This document shows positions 47,207 to 58,727 of a stretch of 64,000 nucleotides of DNA, piece by piece. The DNA lies in the NCBI RefSeq assembly GCF_028618435.1, contig NZ_JAQISW010000006.1, forward strand, positions 1 to 64,000, written 5' to 3'. Every line of letters begins with the position of its first letter. The stretch's first letter is position 1. Source of the stretch: Bartonella sp. MM73XJBT.G (GTDB taxonomy: Bacteria > Pseudomonadota > Alphaproteobacteria > Rhizobiales > Rhizobiaceae). The translations under genes were made by a program, and so were the position numbers. The notes beneath the pieces are model-generated. The model did no database searches. It saw only the letters and a program-made list of their open reading frames with translations, and was not told where the DNA came from.

Positions 47207-48741
47207 TGGATATTAGACCATCTGAAATTTCAAAAATTCTAAAAGAGCAAATCAAAAACTTTGACCAAAAGGCTGAGGTTTCAGAAATTGGTTGGGTTCT
47301 CTCTGTGGGGGATGGTATTGCTCGTGTTTATGGTTTGGATAATGTTCAAGCTGGGGAAATGGTTGCTTTTCCAAATGGTGTGCGCGGGATGGCGCTCAAT
47401 TTGGAAGTTGACAATGTCGGTGTGGTTATTTTTGGTTCAGATCGCGATATTCGTGAAGGGGATTGTGTCAAGCGATTAGGCGCTATCGTGGATGTCCCTG
47501 TAGGGCCCGCTTTGCTTGGCCGTGTGGTCGATGCTCTTGGAAATCCTATAGATGGTAAGGGACCTCTTAAGGAAACAGAACGTCGTCGTGTTGATGTTAA
47601 GGCACCAGGGATTATTCCGCGTCAGTCTGTGCATGAGCCTATGTCAACCGGATTAAAAGCGATTGATGCGCTCATTCCTATTGGGCGGGGACAGCGTGAA
47701 TTGGTGATTGGTGATCGCCAAACAGGAAAAACAGCGATTTTGCTTGATACATTTTTAAACCAAAAACCTTTTCATGAAAAAGGATCTGGGCGAGAGCAGG
47801 ACAAAGTTTATTGTATTTATGTGGCGATTGGTCAAAAACGTTCGACGGTGGCGCAATTCGTTAAAGTTTTAGAAGAACGTGGCGCATTGGAATATTCTAT
47901 TATTGTTGCGGCGACCGCTTCTGATCCTGCTCCCTTGCAATTTATAGCACCTCTTGCGGGATGCGCGATGGGCGAATATTTCCGTGATAATGGGCAACAT
48001 GCTTTGATCGGTTATGATGATTTGTCAAAACAAGCGGTGGCTTATCGTCAAATGTCTCTTTTGCTTCGTCGTCCACCGGGACGTGAAGCTTATCCGGGAG
48101 ATGTTTTCTATCTGCATTCGCGTCTTTTAGAACGGGCGGCAAAGTTGAATGCGGAAAATGGATCGGGATCTTTGACAGCTTTACCAGTCATTGAAACGCA
48201 AGCAAATGATGTTTCGGCTTATATTCCTACAAATGTGATTTCGATTACGGATGGGCAAATTTTCTTGGAAACCAACTTGTTTTATCAGGGAATTCGTCCT
48301 GCTGTAAATGTTGGTCTTTCCGTATCGCGTGTTGGTTCGGCTGCACAAATTAAGGCAATGAAACAGGTTGCTGGCTCGATTAAAGGTGAATTGGCGCAAT
48401 ATCGTGAAATGGCAGCTTTTGCGCAGTTTGGCTCTGATTTGGATGCATCAACCCAGCGGCTTTTGAATCGGGGAGCGCGTTTGACAGAGCTCTTAAAACA
48501 GCCACAATTTTCTCCACTCAAAACAGAAGAACAGGTAGTGGTTATTTTCGCAGGGGTGAATGGCTATCTTGATTCTCTAGCGGTTTCTGATGTTGCGCGG
48601 TTTGAGCAGGGGCTTTTGGTGCTTTTGCGGAGTGATTATCAAGATCTCTTAAAAGCAATTTCTGAGCAAAAGCAGATAACAGATGAGATAAAAGATAAGT
48701 TGATAACTGTTCTTAACACGTATGCGAAAAATTTTTCGTGA
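47206..48741 (+). CDS. atpA: F1F0 ATP synthase alpha subunit
   Basis: A 511-aa alpha subunit. Start [17 protein letters not shown]-loop [10 protein letters not shown] near residue 170, then [17 protein letters not shown] and the family signature region around [48 protein letters not shown]. It binds non-catalytic nucleotides in the alpha3beta3 head. No anomaly. Confidence 0.98.
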   Translation: MDIRPSEISKILKEQIKNFDQKAEVSEIGWVLSVGDGIARVYGLDNVQAGEMVAFPNGVRGMALNLEVDNVGVVIFGSDRDIREGDCVKRLGAIVDVPVGPALLGRVVDALGNPIDGKGPLKETERRRVDVKAPGIIPRQSVHEPMSTGLKAIDALIPIGRGQRELVIGDRQTGKTAILLDTFLNQKPFHEKGSGREQDKVYCIYVAIGQKRSTVAQFVKVLEERGALEYSIIVAATASDPAPLQFIAPLAGCAMGEYFRDNGQHALIGYDDLSKQAVAYRQMSLLLRRPPGREAYPGDVFYLHSRLLERAAKLNAENGSGSLTALPVIETQANDVSAYIPTNVISITDGQIFLETNLFYQGIRPAVNVGLSVSRVGSAAQIKAMKQVAGSIKGELAQYREMAAFAQFGSDLDASTQRLLNRGARLTELLKQPQFSPLKTEEQVVVIFAGVNGYLDSLAVSDVARFEQGLLVLLRSDYQDLLKAISEQKQITDEIKDKLITVLNTYAKNFS

Positions 48742-48761
48742 TGAATTGATGGAATGCTTGA

Positions 48762-49685
48762 ATGGCCTCATTAAAGGATCTTAGAGACCGTATCGCTTCG
48801 GTTAAAGCAACACAGAAAATTACCAAAGCTATGCAGATGGTTGCAGCAGCGCGGTTGCATCGTGCGCAAGAGGCGGCGCAATCGGCACGTCCTTATGCGA
48901 AGAGGATGGCCGATATTTTAACCAGTGTTGCTGAGGATGTGGATGGTGTTGATGCACCGGCTCTTATGCGTGGTACGGGGCGCGATGATGTGCATCTCTT
49001 GGTGGTGTGTACGGCTGAGCGTGGTTTATGTGGTGCTTTTAATGTGCAAATAGCTCGTCGTGCTCGTGAGCAGATTAAAGCGCTGTTGACCACTGGTAAA
49101 ATTGTGAAAATTATCACTGTGGGCAAAAAAGGTGCGGATATCTTATCACGTGATTACAAAAGTTTGGTGATTGATCATATTGATTTACATGCTGTAAAGC
49201 GAATTGGTTTTGCCGAGGCAATGATGATTAGTCAACGCATTGTTGATTTGTTCAATGAAGGCGCTTTTGATGTTTGTACACTATTTTATTCTGAATTTGT
49301 TTCCGTAATTAATCAGCGTCCAACAGCTTTTGGCTTAATCCCAATGGGGACTCCAAAAGCAGCTGTTGAGGCAATAGATATTGGGGGACAGACAGAAGCT
49401 AAAGGTTCACAAGGGATTGTTTCTGAGGCAATTGTTTATGAATATGAACCTGATGCTGCTTCTCTTTTAGAGGCGCTTGTACCACGCAATCTTTCAGTGC
49501 AAATCTTTCGAGCTTTACTCGAAAATGTTGCTGGTGAAATGGGCGCAAAGATGACAGCTATGGACAATGCATCGCGTAATGCAGGTGAAATGATTAATAA
49601 ATTGACGGTGGCTTATAATCGTCAACGTCAGGCACAAATTACGACAGAATTGATCGAAATTATTGCGGGCGCTGAAGCGCTTTAA
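48762..49685 (+). CDS. atpG: F1F0 ATP synthase gamma subunit
   Basis: A 307-aa gamma subunit, the rotating shaft. N-terminus [32 protein letters not shown], middle ERGLCGAFN, and C-terminus [44 protein letters not shown], all typical. It lies 20 bp after atpA and 19 bp before atpD. Confidence 0.97.
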   Translation: MASLKDLRDRIASVKATQKITKAMQMVAAARLHRAQEAAQSARPYAKRMADILTSVAEDVDGVDAPALMRGTGRDDVHLLVVCTAERGLCGAFNVQIARRAREQIKALLTTGKIVKIITVGKKGADILSRDYKSLVIDHIDLHAVKRIGFAEAMMISQRIVDLFNEGAFDVCTLFYSEFVSVINQRPTAFGLIPMGTPKAAVEAIDIGGQTEAKGSQGIVSEAIVYEYEPDAASLLEALVPRNLSVQIFRALLENVAGEMGAKMTAMDNASRNAGEMINKLTVAYNRQRQAQITTELIEIIAGAEAL

Positions 49686-49698
49686 ATGGAAAAGGTAA

Positions 49699-51312
<1,614 letters not shown>

Positions 51313-51437
51313 ATCAGAAGCTTTTTACTTGAAGATAAATCTGTCGTGAATATTTGTCGTTAAATAAGGGCAGGTTGTTGAAAAAGATAAGTTGTTAAAG
51401 AGGGCGGTAAGCCCTTCTGGGTACTGTGGAGACTTTT

Positions 51438-51854
51438 GTGGAAAACAATAGAGAAGAGCATTTTTTGTTTGAGCTTATATCGCCTGAAAAGATTGTGTTT
51501 TCAGAACAGGTGGTGTCTGTTGTTCTTCCTTCAGCTTCAGGTTCTTTGACCGTTATGGCACATCATGCACCATTGGTGGCAAGCATTGTGTTGGGGGGTG
51601 TTCGTGTTCGCACCACTGCGGGAGAAAAGCTCTTTGCTGTTTGCGGAGGTGTTGCAAATATTACCTTTTCCGGCTGCTCCTTATTGGTCGAGCATGTTGT
51701 GGCTGTGGAGCATCTTTCTTTTGATGTCTTAGAACAGCGGATCTTGCAGGTTCAAGCGACGTTAGAGGGGGGAACGAGTAATGCGGACAATTCTAAAATA
51801 GAGGCTTTTTTCCAGCAATTGTCAGTGGATGGTTCCGTTTTGATAGAAGCGTAG
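51438..51854 (+). CDS. atpC: F1F0 ATP synthase epsilon subunit
   Basis: I choose the GTG at 51438, with GGAG six bases upstream, over a GTG at 51426. The product is about 138 aa, beginning VENNREEHFLFELISPEKIVF, with LPSASGSLTVMAHHAPLVASIV and the beta-sandwich of epsilon subunits; the C-terminal helical domain is short. Epsilon controls F1 activity. It lies 125 bp after atpD, with a small AGGGC/GCCCT hairpin at 51401-51415 between them. Confidence 0.93.
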   Translation: MENNREEHFLFELISPEKIVFSEQVVSVVLPSASGSLTVMAHHAPLVASIVLGGVRVRTTAGEKLFAVCGGVANITFSGCSLLVEHVVAVEHLSFDVLEQRILQVQATLEGGTSNADNSKIEAFFQQLSVDGSVLIEA

Positions 51855-51878
51855 CAGGGTATATTAGGAAAAGGTGAC

Positions 51879-53510
51879 ATGAGCGGAAAAAGGAGTACGG
51901 TTGTGTCTGCTAAAAGGGGCGGAAAACCTTTCCCACGCCCTGGTCGTGTTTTTGCGGGACCTTTGCCGAAATGTTTTGTTTATATTTTTGCTTCTCTTAT
52001 TTTGCAATGGGCTTATGGCTTAGGGGCCAATATTGTTCAGTCTAATATTGTTCATCTGACCGGTGATTTTCACGCAACTTTAGCCGAGACAACATGGTTG
52101 GTTGCAGCCTATATGGCACCAAATGTAAGTGTGGCGATTATGTTGATCAAAATTCGCTATCAATTTGGATTGCGTGCTTTTGCTGAACTGTCGATCCTTG
52201 GCTTCGTTTTGGTTTGCGTTTTACAGCTTTTTGTGACCGATTTGCGTTCTGCGCTGATTATTCGTTTTTTTGCTGGGATTGCTGCTGCACCTTTGGCTTC
52301 GCTTGCGTTGCTTTATATGATGGAGGCTTTTGCACCGGCAAAGAAGTTTACTGTTGGTCTTAGTTTGAATTATATGAATGCGGCTTTAGCAGCACCTTTA
52401 TCCCATTTGATTTCTCCTGATTTGCTGGAAAATGGTGGTTTTTCCAGTCTTTCTGCTCTGGAAATGGGGCTGGTTCTCATCAGTTTGGTCTGTATCTATA
52501 CTCTGCCCCTGACCCCTGTTGTCCGTAGTAAGGTTATTCAAAAGTTAGATTGGATAAGTTATGGTTTGATTGCTCTTGGTCTTGGTCTCAATGCTGTGAT
52601 TATGTCTGTTGGCGTATTGTATTGGTGGTATGAAGCACCATGGATTGGTTGGGGACTCGCACTGGCTATTTTCTCTTTGGCTGTTGCTATTATGATTGAG
52701 CTTAATAGAGAAAAACCATTGATTGATCTGCGTTGGATTTTCAGTAAAGAAATGATACAATCTGTCTTTATTTTATTGATTTTTCATGTTTTCTTGTTGG
52801 AGCGATCCAATTTGCCTGTTGGTTTTTTTAATCTTTTTGGTTTGCTCAATCGTGAGATGGCGCCCATGTATCTTGCGGTGACATTGGGGATTTTGTTAGG
52901 AGGGGCTGTTTGTGTGTTTTTTTTACGCGCAGGGCGTGAGGATTATTTTTATTTGTTATCTTTGGGTTGTTTGGCACTTGGCGCTTATTTAGACAGTCGT
53001 GTAAACCATTTAACGCGCCCACGAGACATGATGTTGAGCCAAGGATTGGTGAGTTTTAGTTATGCCCTTTTTTTGCCTCCTGCTCTTTTCAAAGGGTTTG
53101 TGATCGCTGGTGAGCGAGGACCGCGTTATGTCTTGAGTTTTATTGCTGTTTTTTTGCTCACGCAAGTAACGGGGGGATTGATGGGGTCAGCTTTTTTTGG
53201 CAGCCTACAGTTTTATTTTGCTCATAAGAACTTTGAATCCTTGACACAAAATATTGTTGTAACTGATCCGCTTATTTCTGGTGAGATGAATACTTTATTT
53301 TCGCCTTCTTATGGTGCTTCTGTTGCTCATGGCTTGGGGAGTGATCAGGGGACTTCTCTGTTGATAGAGAAATTTAAGTTAACAGCAAATATTTTTGCTT
53401 ATGATGACGTTTTTCGGCTTTATTTTTATATTTCAATGGTTGTATTCGTTATTTTTCTTGTCACAATGGTTGTTAAGTCATGCTCTGTGCGTGCATTAGA
53501 AAAAAAGTGA
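51879..53510 (+). CDS. MFS drug/solute transporter, EmrB/DHA2-like
   Basis: A 543-aa polytopic protein with about 14 hydrophobic segments, the number for the DHA2 (EmrB/QacA) family. After a basic N-terminus comes FASLILQWAYGLGANIVQSN, then ETTWLVAAYMAPNVSVAIM, which corresponds to the TTWVVTAYLLA-like block of EmrB proteins. The next gene, 23 bp on, encodes an EmrA-like adaptor, so the two form an EmrAB-type pump. A loop of about 80 residues lies between the last two helices. Substrate unknown. It starts 24 bp after atpC and may be read from the atp transcript. Confidence 0.85.
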   Translation: MSGKRSTVVSAKRGGKPFPRPGRVFAGPLPKCFVYIFASLILQWAYGLGANIVQSNIVHLTGDFHATLAETTWLVAAYMAPNVSVAIMLIKIRYQFGLRAFAELSILGFVLVCVLQLFVTDLRSALIIRFFAGIAAAPLASLALLYMMEAFAPAKKFTVGLSLNYMNAALAAPLSHLISPDLLENGGFSSLSALEMGLVLISLVCIYTLPLTPVVRSKVIQKLDWISYGLIALGLGLNAVIMSVGVLYWWYEAPWIGWGLALAIFSLAVAIMIELNREKPLIDLRWIFSKEMIQSVFILLIFHVFLLERSNLPVGFFNLFGLLNREMAPMYLAVTLGILLGGAVCVFFLRAGREDYFYLLSLGCLALGAYLDSRVNHLTRPRDMMLSQGLVSFSYALFLPPALFKGFVIAGERGPRYVLSFIAVFLLTQVTGGLMGSAFFGSLQFYFAHKNFESLTQNIVVTDPLISGEMNTLFSPSYGASVAHGLGSDQGTSLLIEKFKLTANIFAYDDVFRLYFYISMVVFVIFLVTMVVKSCSVRALEKK

Positions 53511-53533
53511 TGTCATAGAAGAGGGGTGCAAAA

Positions 53534-54538
53534 ATGATAAAAGCATTACGGTCAAAGGCTACGATTGTTGCATTCCTATCAGGTATTACGGGAGTTTTGC
53601 TGATTTTGTGGGCTTGGAGACTGCCTCCCTTTGTGAGCAACATTCAAATAACGGATAATGCTTCCATTAAAGGTGATGTTACTTTGGTTAGTTCACAGAT
53701 CTCTGGGGTGATCGCACGGATTTATGTGCAAGATTATCAACGCGTTGAAAAAGGAATGCTACTCTTTGAACTTGATGATTCTCTTTTTCGTCAGCAGCTT
53801 GCACGAGCACAGGCTGTTCTCGATTCAAAAAATGCAAAATTGGCTAGTATTGAATTGCAAGCACAGCTTTTGCAGGGTGAAATTAATACAGCAGAAGTCG
53901 AATTGGCCCGTTCACGAGCATTCTCCAATGTTGTTCCTGATAAAAAGTTAGGCTTTGGGGGTGTAGCAAATTCTGTTTCTCGTCCTCTTTCACAACTCTT
54001 GGCGGCACTGGAAACAAAACGGCAATTGCAAAAACAATTAAATCTTGAACGGCAAAGTTTACAGTCAGAAGTTGCGGGAGCAAAGGTGGGGGTTGAGTTG
54101 GCAAAACTCAATCTCGATCATACAAAGATTTTATCGCCTCGAACAGGCTATATTGGATTGGTTGGCGCTAGGGTAGGACAATATGTTATGCCGGGGACGC
54201 AATTGGTCTCGGTCATTTCTGATGATATTTGGATTATTGCTAATTATAAAGAAACGCAACTTTCTCAGATGCGTGTGGGACAACCGGTTGTTTTTTCTGT
54301 TGATGCATTGAATAACAAAAAGTTAACAGGGCGTGTGGTTCGTTTTGCTCCAGCGACAGGTTCAGAGTTTTCATTGTTAAAAACAGATACGACAATTGGT
54401 AATTTTATCAAAATTGCGCAACGTATTTCAGTACGGATTGCTTTAGATCCTGGTCAGGAAGGGGTCGAAAAGCTCATTCCTGGGATGTCTGTGGTTACGT
54501 ATGTGGATACTTCGCAGCGGGTCGATTCTGGAGGATAA
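53534..54538 (+). CDS. HlyD/EmrA-family membrane-fusion adaptor
   Basis: A 334-aa adaptor: a single N-terminal membrane helix (TIVAFLSGITGVLLILWAW), then DNASIKGDVTLVSSQISGVIARIYVQDYQRVEKGMLLFELDD, the lipoyl half of EmrA-type proteins, a coiled-coil hairpin (about residues 90-200) and the second lipoyl half with ILSPRTGYIGLVGARVGQYV. It works with the preceding MFS pump to pass substrates across the periplasm. No outer-membrane channel gene is adjacent; the NodT protein near 18-20 kb or a TolC elsewhere might serve. Confidence 0.9.
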   Translation: MIKALRSKATIVAFLSGITGVLLILWAWRLPPFVSNIQITDNASIKGDVTLVSSQISGVIARIYVQDYQRVEKGMLLFELDDSLFRQQLARAQAVLDSKNAKLASIELQAQLLQGEINTAEVELARSRAFSNVVPDKKLGFGGVANSVSRPLSQLLAALETKRQLQKQLNLERQSLQSEVAGAKVGVELAKLNLDHTKILSPRTGYIGLVGARVGQYVMPGTQLVSVISDDIWIIANYKETQLSQMRVGQPVVFSVDALNNKKLTGRVVRFAPATGSEFSLLKTDTTIGNFIKIAQRISVRIALDPGQEGVEKLIPGMSVVTYVDTSQRVDSGG

Positions 54539-55054
54539 AATTTTGGGTTTTTTCAATTTAATTTTTGTACCATTTTCTTATAGCAAGTGGTTGTTCACTT
54601 TAGAAGATTTAGTTTGGTTTGTGATGATCTATCTCTTAAAGCTCTTAAAACTCTCATTGGTAATGATGTAAAATAATGCTCTAAAGAACATTAAAGCGCA
54701 TGCCTCTTTAATCCCTTCTTTTTCTTTTAATAATTCAGTCGAGGGGAGGATTGATAAGGTGCTTTTCTATACTCTCGTAACAGCGTCCTTTGAGGTGTGG
54801 TGATGTGGGACGGTATGGGTGGACAGTGAGAGAGGCTTGGCTGGAAAAAATGCCAGATGAGTATCAGAGCTGGGTAAAATCCTCGTCTTTTCAGGTGCGG
54901 GGGAAGTGCTTCTTTTTTATTCGAGTGTATTCCTTGTGGGACATTTGCAAGAGTATAAGGCTTCATATATCTCTCTGACCCAAGTCTCATAGCTAGAGGC
55001 ATGTGTTGTGTGTGTAACAAGGATACTAAGTTTGAAAACTGTATCGCTATAGCT
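54539..55054. other. Gene-free spacer
   Basis: About 515 bp between the emrA-like gene and the eexN pseudogene. No gene or RNA recognised. TCCTTTGAGGTGTGGTG near 54788 recurs in similar form near 15495 and 56020. Confidence 0.45.
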
Positions 55055-55528
55055 TTACAGTGACGAACGTATAATATTGTAATCTATAAATGGAGTGTAC
55101 AAGATGCGGTTATCAGAGTAGATAAACAAATAAAAGACGTGATGTTGTTTTTCAGTTTGTTCTTTAGGTTCAAACATTTTACGAATATTCTCTTCTTGTA
55201 TTCGCTGTAATTCTTCAAGTTGAGCTCGTCCTCTAGCTTCACTTTCAGCTCTCCGTTTTTCAGCATCAGCTTTCCACTTTTTATATTCTTCTCTACGTTT
55301 ACGGGTTTTCTTCTTCAGCTTTTTTCTGACGTTCTATGGCAAGTTCGTGATCGGCTACTCATACATTTTCACAATTTTTTGAAGTTTTTGACCACTCACA
55401 TCTCACTGCCCATTCTTCGAATAATTTTTTATCTTTTTTTAACTCTGCTACGCTGTAGGTTTTTTCGCAACCAGCGCAGTGATAATAGCAGTGCACAACA
55501 GCAGTGCTGTGATAATGGCTTTGTTCAT
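55055..55528 (-). pseudogene. eexN: Broken EexN-family entry-exclusion lipoprotein gene
   Basis: On the minus strand, an ATG at 55528 with AAGGAGC upstream opens a signal peptide MNKAIITALLLCTAIITAL. A frame change then leads into CEKTYSVAELKKDKKLFEEW and AVRCEWSKTSKNCENV, the signature of EexN-type lipoproteins (CxxTYSVxEF..D..LL..W...C....KNC.NA). An in-frame TGA follows KNCENV, the frame resumes as ADHELAIERQKKAEEENP and stops, and a third frame continues as KRREEYKKWKADAEKRR and further charged sequence to a TAA at 55055. The gene therefore has two frameshifts and one nonsense codon. EexN proteins block redundant conjugation and belong to VirB/Trw-type conjugation modules. Confidence 0.8.
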
Positions 55529-55549
55529 GATCTTGCTCCTTTTTTCAGT

Positions 55550-55740
55550 TTAATGACCACGAAGTGGTTTGGTATAATCTTTGTGTCGTTCTCTATCATT
55601 TTTAGGACTTTTAAGTTGGTCAATGAGCTGTTGAATGTTTTTTTGTTTTTCACGCACTTTTTTGTAAATAGCTTGTCTTATTTGTTCTATGTTTTGGCAA
55701 AATTCGTTGAAAAAAATAGAAGAATTACTGCGGAGGCATG
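55550..55740 (-). pseudogene. Remnant 3' reading frame upstream of the eexN pseudogene
   Basis: Directly upstream of the eexN start, a minus-strand frame without a start codon reads NEFCQNIEQIRQAIYKKVRE, KQKNIQQLIDQLKSPKNDRE and ends KPLRGH at a TAA (55550-55552), 21 bp before the eexN ATG. The charged, helical composition looks like genuine coding sequence, and the spacing suggests a former operon. I could not identify the parent; a T4SS gene would fit the company of eexN. Confidence 0.4.
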
Positions 55741-55747
55741 TATATGA

Positions 55748-56254
55748 AATTCAAAGTATGCTGTACACACGGCTGTTGCGGAACATTTCTTTTGCTTAAA
55801 GGAAAATTTTTGTAAAAAACATCTGTTCGTGAGAAATGTGTGAGCTCTCAATATAAAAATACCTCCCTTTTTTCTAATTACAATAATAAGTAAGAAAACA
55901 TAGAGTAAAAATATAATCACCAGTATTAATTTGTTATTTTAGCCTATATTTACAATGAATCTTGGAGAAGTTTGAGATTAAATTGGGGTGTTATTTTATT
56001 TTACCGTGAATATTCCCTCCTTTGAGGTGAGGGACCAGGTGTATTTAACACACTAAATATTCGTATGGACTGCATATCCATAGCAGAGTTTGTTTTCTTT
56101 CTTTAGAAATATTATTCTTTTGTGTGTGATGGTGTGGATTGCATGGGTGAGAGAGATTGCATTGATAAAAAGCTGGATGATAGACTGTGGGGTGAAAATT
56201 TATTCTTTTGGGCGCTAGGGGTGTCAAGTATTATGCTTTATCAACGACAGGAAA
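55748..56254. other. Gene-free spacer
   Basis: About 500 bp, AT-rich, no gene recognised. On the minus strand it may include further decayed 5' sequence of the remnant next to eexN. Confidence 0.4.
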
Positions 56255-56278
56255 AATGCCCGCTTTGAATCGGGCATT
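56255..56278 (-). terminator. Rho-independent terminator of the 95-aa gene
   Basis: AATGCCCG and CGGGCATT form a perfect 8-bp stem around an 8-nt loop. Read on the minus strand it is followed by TTTTTCC. It lies 22 bp past the stop of the minus-strand gene at 56300. Confidence 0.75.
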
Positions 56279-56299
56279 AAAAGGGAAAAGTTATTAGTA

Positions 56300-56587
56300 T
56301 TAGTAATTTTTACGTATGAGTAAGATGCTTGCTAAAACTAATCCGGCAGCTAATGCGAGGGTTTTTTTAGGGTTTTCTTTTGCTTTTTTCTTTAATTCTG
56401 TTGCCTGTTCGTTTAGGTGATAAAGCGCATGACGCCCCTTTTGTTTCCATGTATTAAACAGCTCAGAAATATTTTCAAAGCTATCATTTTGAGAACTCCA
56501 GCGATTTACGGGGACCAGTTCTCTTTTTAATTGTGCAATACGTTTTTTAATTTTAGCATTTTTGGCGTTGGTTGAAAATAGACACAT
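56300..56587 (-). CDS. Small membrane-anchored protein, ElaB/YqjD (DUF883)-like in layout
   Basis: A 95-aa protein: a basic N-terminal part, a central helical region (ISELFNTWKQKGRHALYHLNEQATELKKKAKENPKKTLA) and a C-terminal membrane helix (LAAGLVLASILLI) ending RKNY. The ENPKKTLALAAG....LL..R pattern resembles the C-tail anchor of ElaB/YqjD proteins (ENPW.SVGIAAGVGLLLG.LL.RR), which bind ribosomes at the inner membrane in E. coli. The likeness is one of layout, so the family call is tentative. It is followed by a good terminator and stands alone. Confidence 0.65.
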   Translation of the reverse strand: MCLFSTNAKNAKIKKRIAQLKRELVPVNRWSSQNDSFENISELFNTWKQKGRHALYHLNEQATELKKKAKENPKKTLALAAGLVLASILLIRKNY

Positions 56588-57437
56588 CTGTTGACTCCTT
56601 CATGTGTTAAATTGTTGCATGATCGTTGGAATTGTGTTTGGGGTTTTGCTATAACGGTTTAAAAATTGAAAAGTTGCATCGATTATGCGGCTTGGGGGTG
56701 AGGTGAAAATTTAAGCGTTTGGATTTAATGACGTGTTTCTTAACGGGCTTGTGTTCACCTCATGATGAGAGGATAAAGGATATAAGATAAAATCTCCTGC
56801 AAAGAATAATCTCACGTGAGAGGTATCAAGCTTATCGCGTATTCCCATCATTATTTCATAAAAGGATCAAATTGGCACTTCATTTTCTGGTGCGTGTTCA
56901 AAGTGTTGCTATCGCTTTTGGAGATAGCTTCTCAAGCATTTTTACTTTTTTAGTTCTATCTCCAAGGGCGTTTTTAGGTGTGTAAGGGGTATGGCTTTGA
57001 TTGATGATGAACAGATTTTAAATGAGAGAAGTTGACGATGTTTAAGTTTTCTATTCAAATTTATAAAAAAGAGACTATTGTAAATCAATATGTTGTCTTA
57101 ATTAGGTGGTAGATTTCGTGTATTTTAAAAAATTGTACTTTGATAAGCTTTATTTGTTTGTGTTGTAAAATATTGTTTTTCGATGATGTGGATGTAGTGT
57201 ATAGGGGGGCCGCTTAAAAATGCGGTCTTTTCCTTGTCTGATTTCAGTTTCTTTTTGAAGCAACCAAGTGTAAAATTATGAACCTGAACAGGCGTGGTAA
57301 GATTTATCTGGGGCATTTATGAAATGGACCTCGCTTATGAGCTTAAATTGCATCGGGGGAAACAGATGGAGCTTTAAGCAATCTGTTAAGATTTGGTGGG
57401 CGGTGTATTTTCGTCTTTTAAAGCGCGGAGAAAGTCA
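56588..57437. other. Spacer upstream of ispG with a diverged repeat copy
   Basis: About 850 bp. A diverged dispersed-repeat copy appears at about 56840-57110 (CCCATCATTATTTCATAAA, AAATTGGCACTTCATTTTCT, GTAAATCAATATGTTG). No gene was recognised. Confidence 0.5.
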
Positions 57438-58727
57438 ATGTCAATGATGACTGATAGTGCAGATTTTAAAAAATTTGAGGACGTGATGAACACAACCTAT
57501 TTTTTATCGAAACCTCTTGAGCGCCGTTACTCTGTTGGTGTTGCTGTTGGTGATGTAATGGTTGGGGGGCAGAATCCGGTCGTTGTACAGTCAATGACGA
57601 ATACAGATACCGCTGATATTGATGCAACCGTTTCTCAAGTGGCTGCTCTTTGGCAAGCGGGTTCACAATTGGTTCGTATTACGGTTGATCGTGATGAAGC
57701 AGCGGCAGCTGTACCAAAAATACGCGAGCGATTAGAGCGGTTAGGATTTTTTATCCCATTGGTTGGGGATTTTCATTATATTGGCCATAAGCTTTTATCT
57801 GATCATCCGGCATGCGCTGAGGCGCTTGCCAAATATCGCATCAATCCTGGAAATGTCGGTTTTGGTGCCAAAAAAGATCGTCAATTTGCAGAAATTATTG
57901 AGATTGCTTGTCGGTATCATAAGCCTATTCGCATTGGCGTGAATTGGGGCTCTCTTGATAATGCGTTGTTAACACAGCTTATGAATGAAAATGCGAGACA
58001 AGAGAATCCCTTATCTGTGGCTGAAGTTATGCGGGAAACGGTTGTGCAGTCCGCTATACAGTCGGCTCTTTGGGCTGAAGAGATGGGATTGGGGCGTGAT
58101 AAAATTATTCTTTCTGCTAAAGTGAGTGATGTTCAAGATCTTATTGCTGTCTATATTGCCTTGGCAGAACGTTGTGATTATGCTCTTCATTTGGGCTTAA
58201 CAGAAGCAGGGATGGGAACAAAGGGGATTGTGGCTTCTTCAGTGGCTTTGGGCATTTTATTACAGCAAGGGATTGGCGATACAATACGAATTTCCTTAAC
58301 GCCTGAACCGGGTGGGGATCGGACACGAGAAGTAAAAGTGGGGCAAGAACTTTTGCAAGTGATGGGATTTCGGCAATTTCTCCCCGTGGTTGCAGCTTGC
58401 CCTGGATGTGGGCGTACAACTTCAACGGTCTTTCAGCAATTGGCGCAAAAAATTGAAACAGATTTACACAAAAATATGCCCGTTTGGCGTGAAAAATATC
58501 CTGGGGTTGAAGGTTTGAAGGTTGCTGTGATGGGGTGTATTGTCAATGGACCGGGGGAATCAAAACATGCGGATATTGGAATTTCATTGCCTGGAGTGGG
58601 AGAAAGTCCAGCGGCCCCCGTTTTTATTGAGGGACAAAAGGTAAAAACTTTGCGCGGTGATCATATTGCTGAAGAATTCGAGGGGCTTTTGAGTGATTAT
58701 ATTCATAAACGCTTTGGACAAGGTTAA
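57438..58727 (+). CDS. ispG: IspG (GcpE), 4-hydroxy-3-methylbut-2-enyl diphosphate synthase
   Basis: I use the ATG at 57438, with CGGAG seven bases upstream, giving 429 aa; an upstream in-frame start at 57393 lacks support. The protein makes HMBPP from MEcPP in the non-mevalonate isoprenoid pathway with a 4Fe-4S cluster. Markers: [31 protein letters not shown], the cluster ligands in ACPGCGRTT and [20 protein letters not shown]. The length is typical of alphaproteobacterial IspG. Confidence 0.96.
   Translation: MSMMTDSADFKKFEDVMNTTYFLSKPLERRYSVGVAVGDVMVGGQNPVVVQSMTNTDTADIDATVSQVAALWQAGSQLVRITVDRDEAAAAVPKIRERLERLGFFIPLVGDFHYIGHKLLSDHPACAEALAKYRINPGNVGFGAKKDRQFAEIIEIACRYHKPIRIGVNWGSLDNALLTQLMNENARQENPLSVAEVMRETVVQSAIQSALWAEEMGLGRDKIILSAKVSDVQDLIAVYIALAERCDYALHLGLTEAGMGTKGIVASSVALGILLQQGIGDTIRISLTPEPGGDRTREVKVGQELLQVMGFRQFLPVVAACPGCGRTTSTVFQQLAQKIETDLHKNMPVWREKYPGVEGLKVAVMGCIVNGPGESKHADIGISLPGVGESPAAPVFIEGQKVKTLRGDHIAEEFEGLLSDYIHKRFGQG

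Noticed and set aside
54727-55020. A 97-aa minus-strand frame
   Set aside because: No ribosome-binding site, no recognisable motif, and composition typical of random reading; left as spacer.
55220-55747. A 175-aa plus-strand open frame rich in Phe, Ser and Thr
   Set aside because: It is antisense to the eexN pseudogene and its upstream remnant, has no ribosome-binding site and its composition is that of a mirrored Lys/Glu-rich gene.
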